A program made the position numbers and the translations under genes. 64,000 nt of DNA from positions 4,357,563-4,421,562 of the forward strand of contig JAJEKV010000014.1 of the NCBI GenBank assembly GCA_021234155.1. The letters run 5' to 3'. Origin of the DNA: Isoetes taiwanensis (taxonomy: Eukaryota > Streptophyta > Lycopodiopsida > Isoetales > Isoetaceae). Below, in pieces: positions 1-11,387 of the stretch; position 1 is the first letter of the stretch, and each line of letters starts with the position of its first letter. The notes beneath the pieces were generated by a model that was not told the origin of the DNA, made no database searches, and saw only the letters and a list, made by a program, of their open reading frames with translations.

Positions 1-111
1 AAGGGTTGACCTAACCTTAATGGTTAAGCATTGATATTGAAGTCTGATCTATAATCTATAAGGTCATTTTTATATTATGGGGCTAATCAAATTCAAAGTT
101 AGAAGGGGATG
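1..111 (+). mobile_element. 3' internal end of a Copia element, with polypurine tract
   Basis: This stretch is the reverse complement of 11760-11870, which lies between the pol remnant and the LTR of the minus-strand Copia element. It is therefore the 3' untranslated end of an internal region, closing in a purine-rich tract (AGAAGGGGATG) directly before the LTR. Because the same LTR is followed by a primer-binding site and gag, it is shared by two head-to-tail elements, as expected of an LTR-LTR recombination array. The upstream element lies outside the window. Confidence 0.75.
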
Positions 112-507
112 TGTTGGACCAATGGAAAAACTCCATTGGAATCTCGAAGAGACGGTTATGGCATAACCGACTGCAACAGACTCGGCCGGAGAGTAATAAA
201 GATCAACTGAATGCTGAGCAATTGCGAGGTCGGTTGGATTCGATCACATATGAGTGATCGTTTATAGTGAAATTCTCCTTCTTATTTATGTTAATGATGA
301 TCGAAGTAAATCTTGCACTAGTTCATTACTTTGATACTATTGAATGAATTCAATGGTTAAGGTTAAGGCTTAAGTTTATTGCATAGATTTCAATGGTTAA
401 GGTTAAGGCTTAAGTTTATTGCGTAGATCAAATAACACTAAGTTGGTTGTCTAGTTCAAATATTTAGGAGTTCTTTAACAATATATCTTGAGCATTATTT
501 TCTAACA
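112..507 (+). mobile_element. Copia LTR (396 bp)
   Basis: The LTR starts TGTTGGACC after the polypurine tract and ends TAACA one base before the primer-binding site. It matches the minus-strand LTR at 11388-11759, so both belong to one family. The TG...CA ends are canonical. The copy here is longer, largely because a 40-bp segment beginning CAATGGTTAA is repeated in tandem at 351 and 391. No 5-bp target duplication can be assigned, because both sides are element sequence. Confidence 0.85.
351..430 (+). repeat. 40-bp tandem repeat inside the LTR
   Basis: CAATGGTTAAGGTTAAGGCT recurs at 351 and 391 with identical spacing. The duplicated LTR segment at 760-840 also has two copies with substitutions, while the minus-strand LTR has one, so the repeat expanded within this lineage. 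Confidence 0.8.
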
Positions 508-508
508 G

Positions 509-520
509 TGGTATCAGAGC
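509..520 (+). promoter_or_regulatory. Primer-binding site (tRNA-Met initiator)
   Basis: TGGTATCAGAGC begins two bases after the LTR end. This is the standard plant Copia primer-binding site, complementary to the 3' end of initiator tRNA-Met. A second copy at 918-929 comes from the 409-bp tandem duplication. Confidence 0.9.
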
Positions 521-933
521 TTTGATGGCAACCAGACTTGGAGCTTCATTACTAAATGGAGTTGATATTTTTCAAGGGAAAGCAGGCTTTCAGGCCGGAG
601 AGTAATAAAGATCAACTGAATGCTGAGCAAAATCGAGGTCGGTTGGATTCGATCACATATGAGTGATCGTTTATAGTGAAATTCTTCTTCTTATTTATGT
701 TAATGATGATCGAAGTAAATCTTGCACTAGTTCATTGCTTTGATACTATTGAATGAATTCAATGGTTACGGTTAAGGCTTCAGTTTATTGCGTAGATTTT
801 AATAGTTAAGGTTAAGGCTTAAGTTTATTGCGTAGATCAAATAACACTAAGTTGGTTGTCTAGTTCAAATATTGAGGAGTTCTTTAACAATATATCTTGA
901 GTATTATTTTTTAACAGTGGTATCAGAGCTTTG

Positions 934-1910
934 ATGGCAACCAGACTTGGAGCTTCATTACTAAATGGAGTTGATATTTTTCAAGGGGAAGCAGGTTTTC
1001 AGGCCTGGAAAGAAAGGATGAAGGATGTACTGCAAGCAGAAGATTTGTGGGATTTAATTGCAGGTTATGAAGAAGGAGACAGCAGTGCTACTCACTCAGG
1101 AGAAAGTGGAGCTAGTGAAGGCTCTGTTAATGCAGCTACTAGTGGAAGTGTGTCAAAACGTGCACAACAGGCTAGATGCATTATCTCAAGTAAGTTGAGT
1201 TCAAGCATTATGTTTAAACTAAAAAATAAGACACCTAAGGAGATGCGAGATTATCTAGTTAAACATTATGAAGTTAAGAACTCCTCTCAGATTGAGATGC
1301 TTGATAGAGAGCTAAGAAGGCTTAAGTTTAAAGATGAGAACAATCTTACACAATTCTTTCAAAAATATGACAATATAGTGACTGATATTGAGGCTGCAGG
1401 GGATCCTATAACAAAAAAATTTCATGTACTGTTACTATCTAGAGCTTTTTCAGAGTATGAACAATTGTCCATATTAGTAAGAGGTGTGGCTAGAAATCGA
1501 GAAAAGGCAGAACTAATGATAAGGACAGAAATTGAACAAAGAAAGATCATTAAAGGAGAGGAAGAAGAAAACTCTGAGATACTCTTTGTAGGAAAAGGAA
1601 AAGGGAGGTTTAGAAAGACTGGAAGTGACAAAAATAAGTTGGGACTATGTTATAGTTGCAAAAGTATGGGACATCTTAAAATAATTGTCCTAAGCTAAAA
1701 GAAAATAGATGTTTTAATTGTGAAGGGATTGGACATGTAGTTGCAGAATGTCCAAGTCCAAAAGGTGTTGGGAAAGGAAGGAATACAAATTATTCTAATT
1801 TAGAAAGGAAAAGCAACTTCTCAAGGGGAAGAAAGGAAGGAAATTCCAGCATCAATCTTACTCAAGAAACTAGCAATGATGAAGAGGACCCTGATGCAGA
1901 GGTAAGTTGA
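934..1910 (+). pseudogene. gag: Copia gag (UBN2-type), frameshifted
   Basis: This is the capsid protein of the Copia element. The ATG at 934 opens a frame that begins MATRLGASLL, followed by the gag core of the UBN2 type (residues ~95-190, including FFQKYDNIV). The first zinc knuckle starts (CYSCKSMGH) but a 1-nt frameshift near 1683 ends the frame at 1698. The continuing frame carries the second knuckle (CFNCEGIGH...C) and a basic and acidic tail to a stop at 1908-1910. Copia elements normally keep gag and pol in one frame, so the break marks a dead copy. The 524 ATG upstream belongs to the duplicated leader. Confidence 0.85.
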
Positions 1911-1929
1911 ATGCTATCTGTTCTATTTC

Positions 1930-2800
1930 AGAAAATTCAATAACAAAACCAATGACATGCCTGTTATAGATACTGGAACTGAGAGATCAGTAGTTAAAAC
2001 TACTGATGCTCTCAAGGAGAAAAGAAAAGAAAGGGGAACATTTGTGCAAATGGGTGATGGAGAGCTGCAAGAAGTGGATGAATCTGGAATGCTTGAACTT
2101 TATGATCTCGAAGACATAGTCAATTTGCATGATGTACTTGCTGTTCCAAAAATAATGAGGAACTTAATTTCATTCAGTCAACTAGTAGACATGGATTTCA
2201 TGCTTGTCTTTGACAATAAATGTTGTAAATTGTTCAGGGATAATAAAATTAAGTTCCTTGCAAAAAGAGTTGGAAATCTTTATGGATTTTATAATAAAAA
2301 TTTGTCTGGAAGCATTAATTCTGTTGAAATTCCAACTTTCAAACTGTGGCATGAGATACTAGGGCATGTCAATATGGATAATATTAAAGAAATGGCATAA
2401 AAAATAGAATAGTAGAAAAAAAAGGACTCATAATTGCTGCAGAAGGAGAGGATTCAGTCTGCTATGGATGTATGGTTGGAAAAAGTTCAAGATTACCATT
2501 TCCAAAAAGACAAGGACAAGCAGGTGATTTGTTAGAATTAATTCACAGAGACCTTTGTGGTCCCATCAATGTGAGAAGTTTACAAGGCAGCAGATATTTT
2601 ATTACATTTATTGATGATCATTCTAGATATACCAAATGTTTCTTTCTTACAGCCAAAGATCAAGCCTATAAGGCATATAGAATGTTTGAATCAGAAGCAG
2701 AAAGAAGTACAGGGAAGAAGGTAAAAATCCTAAGGTCTGACAGAGGGGGTGAATATGTAAATGATGTCTTCAAAAAATATTGAAAAGAAAAGGGATTAGA
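1930..2800 (+). pseudogene. pol: Copia protease and N-terminal integrase, truncated
   Basis: The frame contains a protease active-site-like DTG (DTGTERSV), then the pre-integrase segment (LWHEILGHVN), a stop at 2398-2400, and the first half of the integrase catalytic core (HRDLCGP, FIDDHSRY, RSDRGGEY). These supply the first two catalytic aspartates. The third catalytic residue is missing because element homology stops near 2800, just after a second in-frame stop at 2781-2783. The remaining integrase, RT and RNase H of the family occur on the minus strand at 12103-14341. The element is dead. Confidence 0.85.
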
Positions 2801-2853
2801 AGAGAGTAAAGCCTTACCCATGTGTTTTGCTATACTATAACTGCTCTGTCTGG

Positions 2854-2969
2854 CATAAATCAAATTCCTTTAGAAGGAGGTTGCGGTCCACGACATAGTC
2901 GAATGGAAATTCATAAATCAAACTCCTTTAGAATGAGGTTGCGACCCACGACATAGTCGGATGGAAATT
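2854..2969. repeat. 58-bp tandem repeat, two copies
   Basis: CATAAATCAAAYTCCTTTAG starts units at 2854 and 2912, each containing a ...CACGACATAGTCG core. The array begins directly after the point where Copia homology ends. No function recognised. Confidence 0.75.
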
Positions 2970-4144
2970 TGTATACTACAGCAAATAAATAAACAACGAC
3001 GTAGGGGAAAAAGAAAGAATAGAAGAAAATATAAAAGGAGGTTGAGCCAGGCAAGGCGAGCAAATCCTTTGCATCCGTCAAAGAAGGGGCTTAATTTTGA
3101 AGGGTTTTTTTATTTTTTAGAACCGTTCAATTAAAAAATAGCAAATCTTATGGTTAAGATTAGGACACGTCACAAACTTATGTGGCATGCTAGATGGATA
3201 TGCTAGAATTATAAGGATTGTTGTAAGGGGGGTTAAGCAAGCCTGCTAAAAATCGTAGCTTTTCAAGAAAAACTATATTGTATCCTTGAAAAACCACACC
3301 TCCACATACGTATAGTTTTTTTTTAATAATTAAAAAAAAAAAAAAGACAACCCGTCTTTTGTTTTTATTATTGTTTTCGATTGTCGACCAAATGTGGTGG
3401 GGGAGGGAGGTGCGTTAATAAGCATAGTGAATAATCACATGAAAAAATCTTAGCATCTTTGCAAAATTTAACATGCTTCTCAAACTAATAAGAAAAACTC
3501 AATAGAATACAAAATTTTCGATAACTAGCATGTAAAAGCATCCAATATTATGATATTAAAAATGTATATAGAGAAACCATTCCATAAACTAATGATGATT
3601 TCTAAAGACCATTGTAAAATCTAAAATTCATATAATTAAATATATTGCAGATTAGCATTGGTTTTGCACAATCAATATATGCTTAAAACACATCTTTTAA
3701 ACTATTGACGATTTCAAAAAATTATTGTACAACTGTAGAATTCATGTAACTAAACATGATATAAACTAGCGATGATTTTGCCATCTAGAATTCATCTAAT
3801 TAAATATAGTGCAGATCGGCATTGGTTTTGCAAAATTAATATATGCTTAAAACACGTCTTTTAAACTATTGATGATTTCAAAAAGTTATTGTACGACTGT
3901 AGAATTCATGTAATTAAACATGATATGAACTAGTGATGATTTTGCTAAATCAATGTACACTGAAAAACAATCTTATAAACTAGTAATGATTTCTAGAAAC
4001 TAGCTTAAAATTTCAAATTAGTACAAAAAATATGATATGGACTATTATGGGTTTTGTAAAACTAGGAAGGACACATGGTTTTTTTTTACATTGTGGATTG
4101 TCATCTAAGAAAACCACATACATACTGGTTTTCATGCTAATTTT
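2970..4144. repeat. AT-rich spacer with a degenerate 164-bp repeat
   Basis: No gene is supported here. From about 3540 to 4020 a degenerate tandem repeat is visible: CATTGGTTTTGCA followed by AATATATGCTTAAAACAC occurs at 3656 and 3820, with weaker flanking copies containing AACTAGTGATGATTT. It looks like minor satellite or decayed element DNA. Confidence 0.55.
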
Positions 4145-4573
4145 TTATACAAGTTCATTTTTGGGGGCCTTGTGCCACTTCTGCAAGTTTTCTTGCATCA
4201 ACCCTAGGGTATCCCTGAACTTGGCTTGTTCAGTTCTTATTTCGTTTAGTTCCCTAGACGATCGGTCGACAAGAACTTCATCATTGTTAGGTAAGTTCCC
4301 ATTTATGGGACCCCGCTCAGTACTTGCTCCCGGAGCGTTCCTGGCATCACCAAAACCCGCATTAGCTGCACTTGCAGCATGCATGGACAACACCTACAGG
4401 GTCAGCTGCTACTGGAGCAGCATCAGAGGTGCAATTTCGTCCAAATCGAACTCGGGCAGTTCATCTTCCAGATGAATGTCCTCGAGAGCAGGTATTATGC
4501 CGTCTTCTGGCGGATGCACTTCAAGCAAACCGTCAATTGGTCTAGTCGGCATATCAGGTGCAGGTTCAGCCAT
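4145..4573 (-). pseudogene. Start of gag-like ORF of an LTR retrotransposon
   Basis: Reading the minus strand, an ATG at 4573 lies directly downstream of a primer-binding site and opens an acidic, proline-rich frame beginning MAEPAPDMPT. A stop near 4405 and a frame change lead into a second segment (4393-4145) with a coiled-coil-like stretch (SRELNEIRTEQAKFRDTLGL). That position and composition fit the N-terminal part of a Ty3/gypsy or Copia gag. No zinc knuckle, protease or pol follows, so only the beginning remains. The identification rests mainly on context. Confidence 0.5.
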
Positions 4574-4575
4574 TA

Positions 4576-4588
4576 GGCTCTGATACCA
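4576..4588 (-). promoter_or_regulatory. Primer-binding site of minus-strand LTR element
   Basis: On the minus strand TGGTATCAGAGCC follows TGTAACA and one base, the classic end-of-LTR to tRNA-Met primer site arrangement. It fixes the orientation and the LTR inner edge. Confidence 0.8.
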
Positions 4589-4589
4589 C

Positions 4590-4985
4590 TGTTACAGCAC
4601 AAAAAATTTTCAAAGGAAAACCCTTGCCCGCGTCGCTATGCCGGTCAGAACCGCCCACACCTTGGATCCTAGATCCCCCTCACTGACCACGATAGCTTGC
4701 TACTATGCAAAACCACCCACACAGACTGGATCCTTCCAGAGAATTCTTCCTGGATGAATGGTTACCGGCTGGCCAAGCTTAATCCGGATCCTAGCAGTAA
4801 CAATCTGCCTTGGAGCCACACCTACAGCCTTGGAATCCAAATTCGAGCTCAAGGCCCAGCTCTTGAATCAATTAGCCAAGTCTTATAGCAGAATCGGCTC
4901 TCCTATTCTTCTCCTCACATGCCTCAGCTGCGATTGGATTATGAACATGCAGGGGCTTATGCCCAGATGCTTATAGATGACCTGG
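4590..4985 (-). mobile_element. Probable LTR (minus strand)
   Basis: The inner edge is defined by the TAACA end next to the primer-binding site. The outer edge is not visible as a TG terminus. I end it roughly where LINE coding similarity begins. There is no second copy in the window for comparison. Confidence 0.45.
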
Positions 4986-5129
4986 CAGAAATTTTGCAAT
5001 ATCCTACACTAGAGCAAATTGAGCCAGCCGGTGACCGATGTGCTTAGGATTGGCGGCAGAGAGGTGCTTTTGGGATAAGCCGCCCGCATGACGCACTTCC
5101 AAGAACACAACCTTCCCAATGTAATCAAT

Positions 5130-7260
5130 GGTTTGATGCAGAGTGCAAGGAACACAAATGCCGGCTCCGCCAAGTCCACGACCACGCTTTTACCCACATG
5201 CGGTCGGACAAGATCGCATCTTCCTTAAAGCTAAGAAAGCCGTACATTGCAGTATCAAAGGGAAATGTTTTACCTCCTCGAACGTCACCCCAGGACCTTC
5301 CTCGGCGAAGGGTTCTTAGAAAGCGATCTGACCCACCGGGGAATATCACTCCCGAGCGGTGGAGGCAATACTTGCAACAACTATACGACCCTCGGGGTGC
5401 ACATGCAAGATTACCCTTGCAAGAAGGCCCCGCTGCTTTGGAAATCACGCATTCGGACGTGGAACAAGGCTTACAACGCCTTGCCAATGGGAAAGCCCCG
5501 ACTTGGATGGTATGCGGCGTAATTGCTTAAGTGGGCGGGGCCGTCCATAATACCAGTCTTGACCGCCTTTGTTCAACAAGGCATTACAGAAGGCTTCCCA
5601 CTGCGGTGGACCAATAGCGAGTTGTTCCCATCTATAAGGCGGGGTGACCCACACCGCCCGACCAATTATCGAACAATCATGGTCGGGCCGGTGTTTTTGC
5701 AAAACCGCTTCTTTGGGATTCTCGAGCAGCAGTTGACGGGCCGGGGCGGCGAGAGGTGCGGGCCCTCACCCGTGGCGAGATTCGCACCAGCACTCAACCA
5801 TTGACCACATCTTCACGCTATGCGAACTCGATTGAAGACAAGCCAGGAACCGCCGATCTATATTGTTGCTTTGTGGATTTTGCGAAGGCGTTTGACACCG
5901 TGCCTCGGGGAAAAACTATGGGCAAGACCGCAATGTACCGGGGGGTCCTCAGAGATTTGCGTAATGCGAATGTACAGGCTATATGAAAGATGCTCGGTCG
6001 ATTCGCGGCAGACAAGCCAACCATTTGATAGTAGTATCGGGGTTCGTCAGGATGCCCTCTCCCCCAACATTGTTTGGGCTTTACATTGATCAATTGGAGA
6101 GGCTTTTGCGCGATAATGGGGGCGATGGAGCTCACATTCTCTATCGATCATCGAGGCGGTTCATATATCGCGATGATGTGGACCTCCTAGCTTACACACC
6201 AGCGGACATGCAACGACATCTCGATGCCCCGGACACATTACGCCAAGCGGCCGATATGCGGCGTCAATCCGCCAAGACTAAGGTGGTTTTCATATCATCT
6301 TCACGTCGGTAGGGGTCCCCTCCTTCGCCACCAAGGCGAGAATGTGGAAGTTGCATCCACATACAAGTATTTGGGAGTGGAGTTTCCTTCTACTATGCAC
6401 TTTGGGACACATCCATACGGCTACGAAAGTGACGGCAGTTTGGAAGGCACTATATGCAATGCAAAACAATAGTCATAGAGCTGAGTTGTATGATTGGGCC
6501 CATCGGTCCACACCTTCAAGGTCTTAGTAGAGCCCGTCCTTTTATATGGGGTGGAAGTATGGGGCCCGATGTATCACTTGCTACCGGAATGACTTGGAGC
6601 AGTCCGAAAAGCCTTCTTAGTACGAAAGCACTAGGGGTGAAGTCCACAATCCCATATCAAATTCTCTACCGCAGGAGACAGGGATTCTTGCCTCTTCGTA
6701 GGGCGCCCCTTGATCGCCACATTGTCTATTTTCGGAAGGTGGTCAATATGGACGATGCTCGCCTCCCTAAACTAGCTTATATCATGGCAATGGGGCCGAC
6801 GCGCCTCAAGGCCTGCTGGAGGGAAAAGAGAGCTCAATGGTTGGCTAGATGGAATGTGCAGAGCACAGTGCATACATATGCAAATAGAGGCAGATCGCCA
6901 TAGCTTGAGGCAATATCTTGACGCTTGCTTCCTCAAAGAAGCTTTGGAATGCCAATGCCCTTGAACATGTCAAGACAAAGACACTATCGGCCACACATAA
7001 ATCCCACATTGGAACGCGGGCCCGAATGCTACCGCGTACCCACTTGCCCATGAAAAGGTGCGCACTCATTGCCTCCATTCGCATTGGGGCACATCATCTT
7101 CGAATTGAGACGGGCATGGATTGGTGAGCCACGCCAGATGTGCTCGGCTCAATGCCGCCAAATGGGAGTCATTGAGGATGAATCTCATACCCTTCAAAGT
7201 TGCCCAAAGATATGATCAAATTCGGACGCTTATTATGCCGAAGTTGGTCGCCCGCCAGCC
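5130..7260 (+). pseudogene. LINE ORF2: reverse transcriptase and zinc motif, many frameshifts
   Basis: Motifs in order, spread over several frames: end of the endonuclease (WFDAECK, ~5135), RT fingers (NGKAP near 5485, RPTNYRTI near 5660), palm A (AFDTVPRG, ~5890), motif B region (GVRQDALSP, ~6040), the catalytic loop with YRDD in place of the usual YADD (~6165), thumb (YLGVEF, ~6370), and a C-terminal zinc motif C-x3-C...EDESHT...CP (~7140-7210). Stops and frame changes occur every few hundred bases, so it is non-functional. The GC content is clearly higher than that of the flanking DNA. Confidence 0.85.
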
Positions 7261-7411
7261 ATTACATGTGACATTGAGCACAGCATCCGTACGGGTGCTG
7301 GGATCATGTACCTTCAGGAGGTTATGGACATGCGAGATCAGCTATGTCCTCGGGCACACACTTGACATGTATATATACATTGATGTATACTTGTACAGTT
7401 TGACAGCATTC

Positions 7412-7484
7412 TTATTACTGCCACGATTTTTCCCTCGAAAACCCTTCGGGGCGGGGTTTTTTTTTTTAACCCGGGCAGTAATAA
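7412..7484 (+). promoter_or_regulatory. Conserved 3'-UTR hairpin of the LINE
   Basis: An outer perfect stem, TTATTACTGC/GCAGTAATAA, encloses TTTTTCCCTCGAAAACCC and GGGGTTTT, which form a second stem. The same layout with different paired bases recurs at 37571-37638, 46937-46998 and 62248-62309. In LINEs, 3' structures are commonly bound by the element's own reverse transcriptase; that role here is inferred. Confidence 0.7.
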
Positions 7485-7562
7485 GTTTGCTGCGCTCCTT
7501 CTGGGTCCCATAGGCCGATTGGCCTCAGTGGACGATAAAAAATCATTCTCATTCTCATTCTC

Positions 7563-8262
7563 TGATCCAAATTCGTGCCCTCAACCAATACTTCCTCCCA
7601 GCTTTATAATACAAGCTTTGGAGTTAACTATCGGTCCCATATGCCCAAAACTGGCCAGATTAGGCTTTTATTTGATCCAAATCCGTTCTCTACAACTAAC
7701 CCATCGATCTGGCAGCCGGATTCCTTCACGAATTCATCTCCTCCGATCAATATCAGATTTCTATGACCCATCGAATCCTTTGCTGCCACATGTCTCTTTA
7801 ATGGTTTATTAAAACCATAGCTAACATATTTATCTTTCATGTTAATAACATTGGCCCCTAGTGCCTATACAAGTTACATTAACATTAATATAATAATGTT
7901 AACCATGCAACCATATAGGTCTTCTGCCTCGGCAAACTCTGCTAGCTCCTTCTGCACTAATATTTAGTAATATTAGTGCCCCCTAGCGGACCGTTACCTG
8001 CCGCTAGCCATTACTACCCCTTATTTCACTTCCCGTCACCATAGACTGGTTACAGTCAATATGGCCCATTAAATCACAATTGCCCGGCAACCGTGACCAA
8101 CGGTACCCCCGTGCTCATGAACGTCCGTCAAGGGCCCGATTCCAGCTATGCCCTTGGGAGCACCTGTAACAAATATTGGTTATATTGTTTATATAGTACC
8201 ATTAAAACCATGATAGTCTAATTAAAAACTATAAAATGTTTATTTGCAAGGTTGTTTCCCTC
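7563..8262. other. Spacer, nothing recognised
   Basis: Short frames only. No domain, repeat or terminal structure that I can support. Confidence 0.5.
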
Positions 8263-8810
8263 ATATTAGTTAGTGGCACTTTTGTGTCAAGCTTAGCCCT
8301 TTTTGTGTCAAGATATCTATGTATTCTGTCACTACATTGACACTTTTTTGACACAATCACAAGATATAAGTGCCACAATCTGTAACAAAAAGTTGACGTA
8401 AAATTGCCATTATATATGATACTACAAAATGATGCAAAACTTCTACAAAATGTGACAAGAAACTATCACAAAATGTGCCACAAATGCGTAGCAAAATCGA
8501 CCCAAAACTGTAGAACTGACGATGCTATAGTGGAAACAAACCTATTGCTACATTGACTTAAATTATGTCACAATCTTGTTGCAACAAACGATGTAATCAT
8601 CATTATAAAAGCTAACGAAAAAATTCCAAAAATTTGACATACATGTGCCATAAGAATGACGTTGTTATTGACACAATTGTATTGACACAAGTTCTGACGC
8701 AATGAAATTAATCTGTGTCACTTTCAAGCTTCTGACACAAATCTGACAAACCTTAGAAGGTAGTGACGCAGGGGTTGACGCAAAAACCCTATCCTCTATG
8801 CACCTACAAT
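8263..8810. repeat. TGACACAA/TTGTGTCA-rich segment
   Basis: Variants of TTGTGTCA and its complement, and of TGACGCAA, occur every 20-60 bp, often near TGCCACAAA. The same vocabulary fills 19430-20050, which ends in a CACTA-like terminus. Repeated short words like these are typical of the subterminal regions of CACTA or Mutator-like elements; I cannot find terminal inverted repeats for this piece. Confidence 0.45.
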
Positions 8811-11387
8811 GCAAATATTCAAAAAAGGAAACACTTAACATACATTTCATATAATCTAATTAGCCTAAAAGGCAGCATGGACAACATTATATCACCATTA
8901 TAAGGTGCTAACGTTCTTTAAGAATGAAGGCACCAAAAGATCCTCTGAGATGATTATGCTTATTAAGGAATCAGGTAGCTACTTTGCATGCTTGTGCTTC
9001 TGCTTGAAATTATTATTGCTGTAGAATTATGGTAGTATTATTTTATTTTATTTCAGTACAGAATCTTGATGCAAGTCTTAGATTTATACCTTGGTTCAAC
9101 AGAATGAATCCATTGATAAGGTACCTATTATGTGGACTCTACCTTGCGATTATGCTGGTAGTTTTGAACCTTGAGCAAATCTTGGTATACACGAATGCAG
9201 ATAGCACTCAAGTCAAAGCAGCTACAAACAATCATAACAATTATAATCAAGTTGGAAAATAGACCTACCCAGTTGAGGATGCACTACAACTTGGTTCAAT
9301 CTCCATTTTGAGAATGAATCAAAACATGAATCATAAATGAAAAAATTACAAAAGAAAAACTGCATTACTCACTAATATATAAATTCATTACACGTCTTGC
9401 TAAAATCCATTCTCCAATAGTTGAAAATTGTTTTCTTTTAAAGTTTCCTTCCAACTGTGACGAGCCTGTCGAGTTGACCCTCCTAGCAACTAGGGATCTT
9501 GTCTTGTCCGATTATATATAAATACTAGAAATAGTGCCCAGCGTTGCTGGGCATTTCATCAGGCATAGTTTCAAAAGCTATTGAAGACGACGGATTTAAA
9601 TAGAGAACAAACGTTAAATGAAACTTAAAAAATGGAGTGTGGTAAATAAATTTACAAATTCAAAAGTGTTACATGGTAATAGGATAGGAAGGTGTGGTTT
9701 GATCAATGATTCTGGACTGATCAACTTGAATTGTTCGCTCTAATTTGAAGTTTGAAGTTGTCATTCTACAATGTTTATTTATTTATGGTGGGCATTGCAG
9801 AACATTACTTGGTGATGCATTAGGTGTAAACTTGAAAGCATTGATACATGAAATGCAGACAATTAATACATGGGTCTTGTAAGTTGAATTCAAAAGAATC
9901 ATATGAAATGCACATAATCAATACATCGGCCTATATGAATGCATGCATTTTGTGTATTTTTATGAGAAGATAGGGAGGGAGGGAGAAAGAGCACGATTAC
10001 ACATGCAACTGTTATAAACAAAATTTGATGGTATTTTCTAACTTGAGTTCATATGGGCATGCATATTCCATCCTAGGAACACTTAGTCATCCAATTACTT
10101 CCACATTTCCTTGGTTCAGCTTAAATTTATATAAGCAATGGTATGGTTGATACAAGTATAAGGTGAAGACCTTGCATTCAAATACTATAAAAACTTTGTA
10201 GTTATTGCGTTTGAAATAGCAACAAATGTTATTGAGCATATTTCTGTTGAGCAATGGCCAGTGTTTGTACATCAACAATGTGTTGGGGAGGGAGGGAGGG
10301 AGGGAGGGAGAGGGAGAGAGCATGGATGCATGTGTGTTTTTGTATGAGGTAGAGAGAAAATGAACAAGCCTTCATGTTGAATGATCTGGTGCTAACCACC
10401 TTATTTCCAAACGAAAATCACATGCCTGTGATATGTAGCATAACCTGGTACACCATCTCTGCACATCATAATAAAATAAGGAATATCAATGCATATGAAA
10501 AGCAAGCAAATGAAAGATGCTCTTTTTGTTTCAACTGCGCCTTGTATTTTGTTCTTTATGTAACAAACGCTTCATGTCCGCAATTTGCTCTAAGGCCATG
10601 GCCTCTGAATTTGAAGAGACATAACTTAATTTATAAATTAAGAGGGACACAACGTAATTAATTATATTTATGTTCAACTTTATTTTCCATGTAGTCGCGG
10701 TGAACAGGCCCACATCATTTAGCTAGACAATTTTGTCGAGTCTGCATATTCTTCACATTATCAATTATAGCCCTAAGACTTAAGATAAAGTCAAGAACAT
10801 GTAAAATGCATGTTGTAACCCCATCTGGACTTTGGATATCCCATCCCTACCTTGGCCATTCTGAATAGATCTATTGATGTATAGGTACAGTACTGCACAT
10901 TATAAACTGGAGAGAGTCAAACTCAGGTTTCATGGCCTTCAGCGCCAATTGTGTAGAAGTATTCAATTCCTGACATGTAGATGAGAATTTATTGAATGAT
11001 ATGAATTTGAGATAGACACATATTATGGACTTTTAACACCGTATAATGCTGCCTAATCTGAATATATACTCAAGTTTCTGATCTGTAGAACAATAGACAA
11101 CAAATGCTAAGCTACAAGAACTAAATCTCATGAAGTTAAAAAGTTTAAAGGGCGTACAACATTTGGCATATCACTATGCCTATTGTTGAAATGTTGATCA
11201 AGAAACTCTTCTCACTGGAACATTTCTCTGCAGTAGCCACATTGCCAATGATGTAACTGCATATGTTCTAGTTTTCTTGATCACGAAACATATCATTACT
11301 TGGACCTGCAATTTGGAGACATATTGTATCCTACATTATCCGCAAATGGTAAAAGGTACTACAAAAAAGCCCAATTGGCCCATTTAA
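8811..11387. other. Spacer with a short hairpin and GGGA microsatellites
   Basis: No gene supported. Visible details are a perfect 7-bp stem GCCCAGC-GTT-GCTGGGC at 9536-9552, a GGGA run at about 9970-9985, and a longer GGGA repeat at about 10284-10310. The LTR of the minus-strand Copia element begins at 11388. Confidence 0.5.
10284..10320 (+). repeat. GGGA microsatellite
   Basis: At least six consecutive GGGA units followed by GAGAG. Four or more G-triplets at constant spacing could form a G-quadruplex. Confidence 0.8.

Larger units (their letters stand above)
184..1001 (+). repeat. 409-bp tandem duplication of LTR 3' part, PBS and gag start
   Basis: Two head-to-tail units, 184-592 and 593-1001, each run from inside the LTR through the primer-binding site into the first ~75 bp of gag. 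GGCC sits at 184, 593 and 1002, so the duplication joined a GGCC in gag to a GGCC in the LTR. Each unit holds a gag ATG (524 and 934), but only the second opens into a long frame. The copies differ at several positions, so the event is not recent. Confidence 0.85.
4990..7562 (+). mobile_element. LINE (non-LTR retrotransposon), 5'-truncated
   Basis: The element begins inside the end of the endonuclease domain and runs through reverse transcriptase and a C-terminal zinc motif to a 3' UTR with a strong hairpin. It ends GGACGATAAAAAATC followed by a short ATTCTC repeat (about 7541-7562). Three other 3' ends of the same or related families lie at 37.6, 46.9 and 62.3 kb, with tails of TATTC and CTTC in the first two. 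5' truncation is normal for LINEs. Confidence 0.8.
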
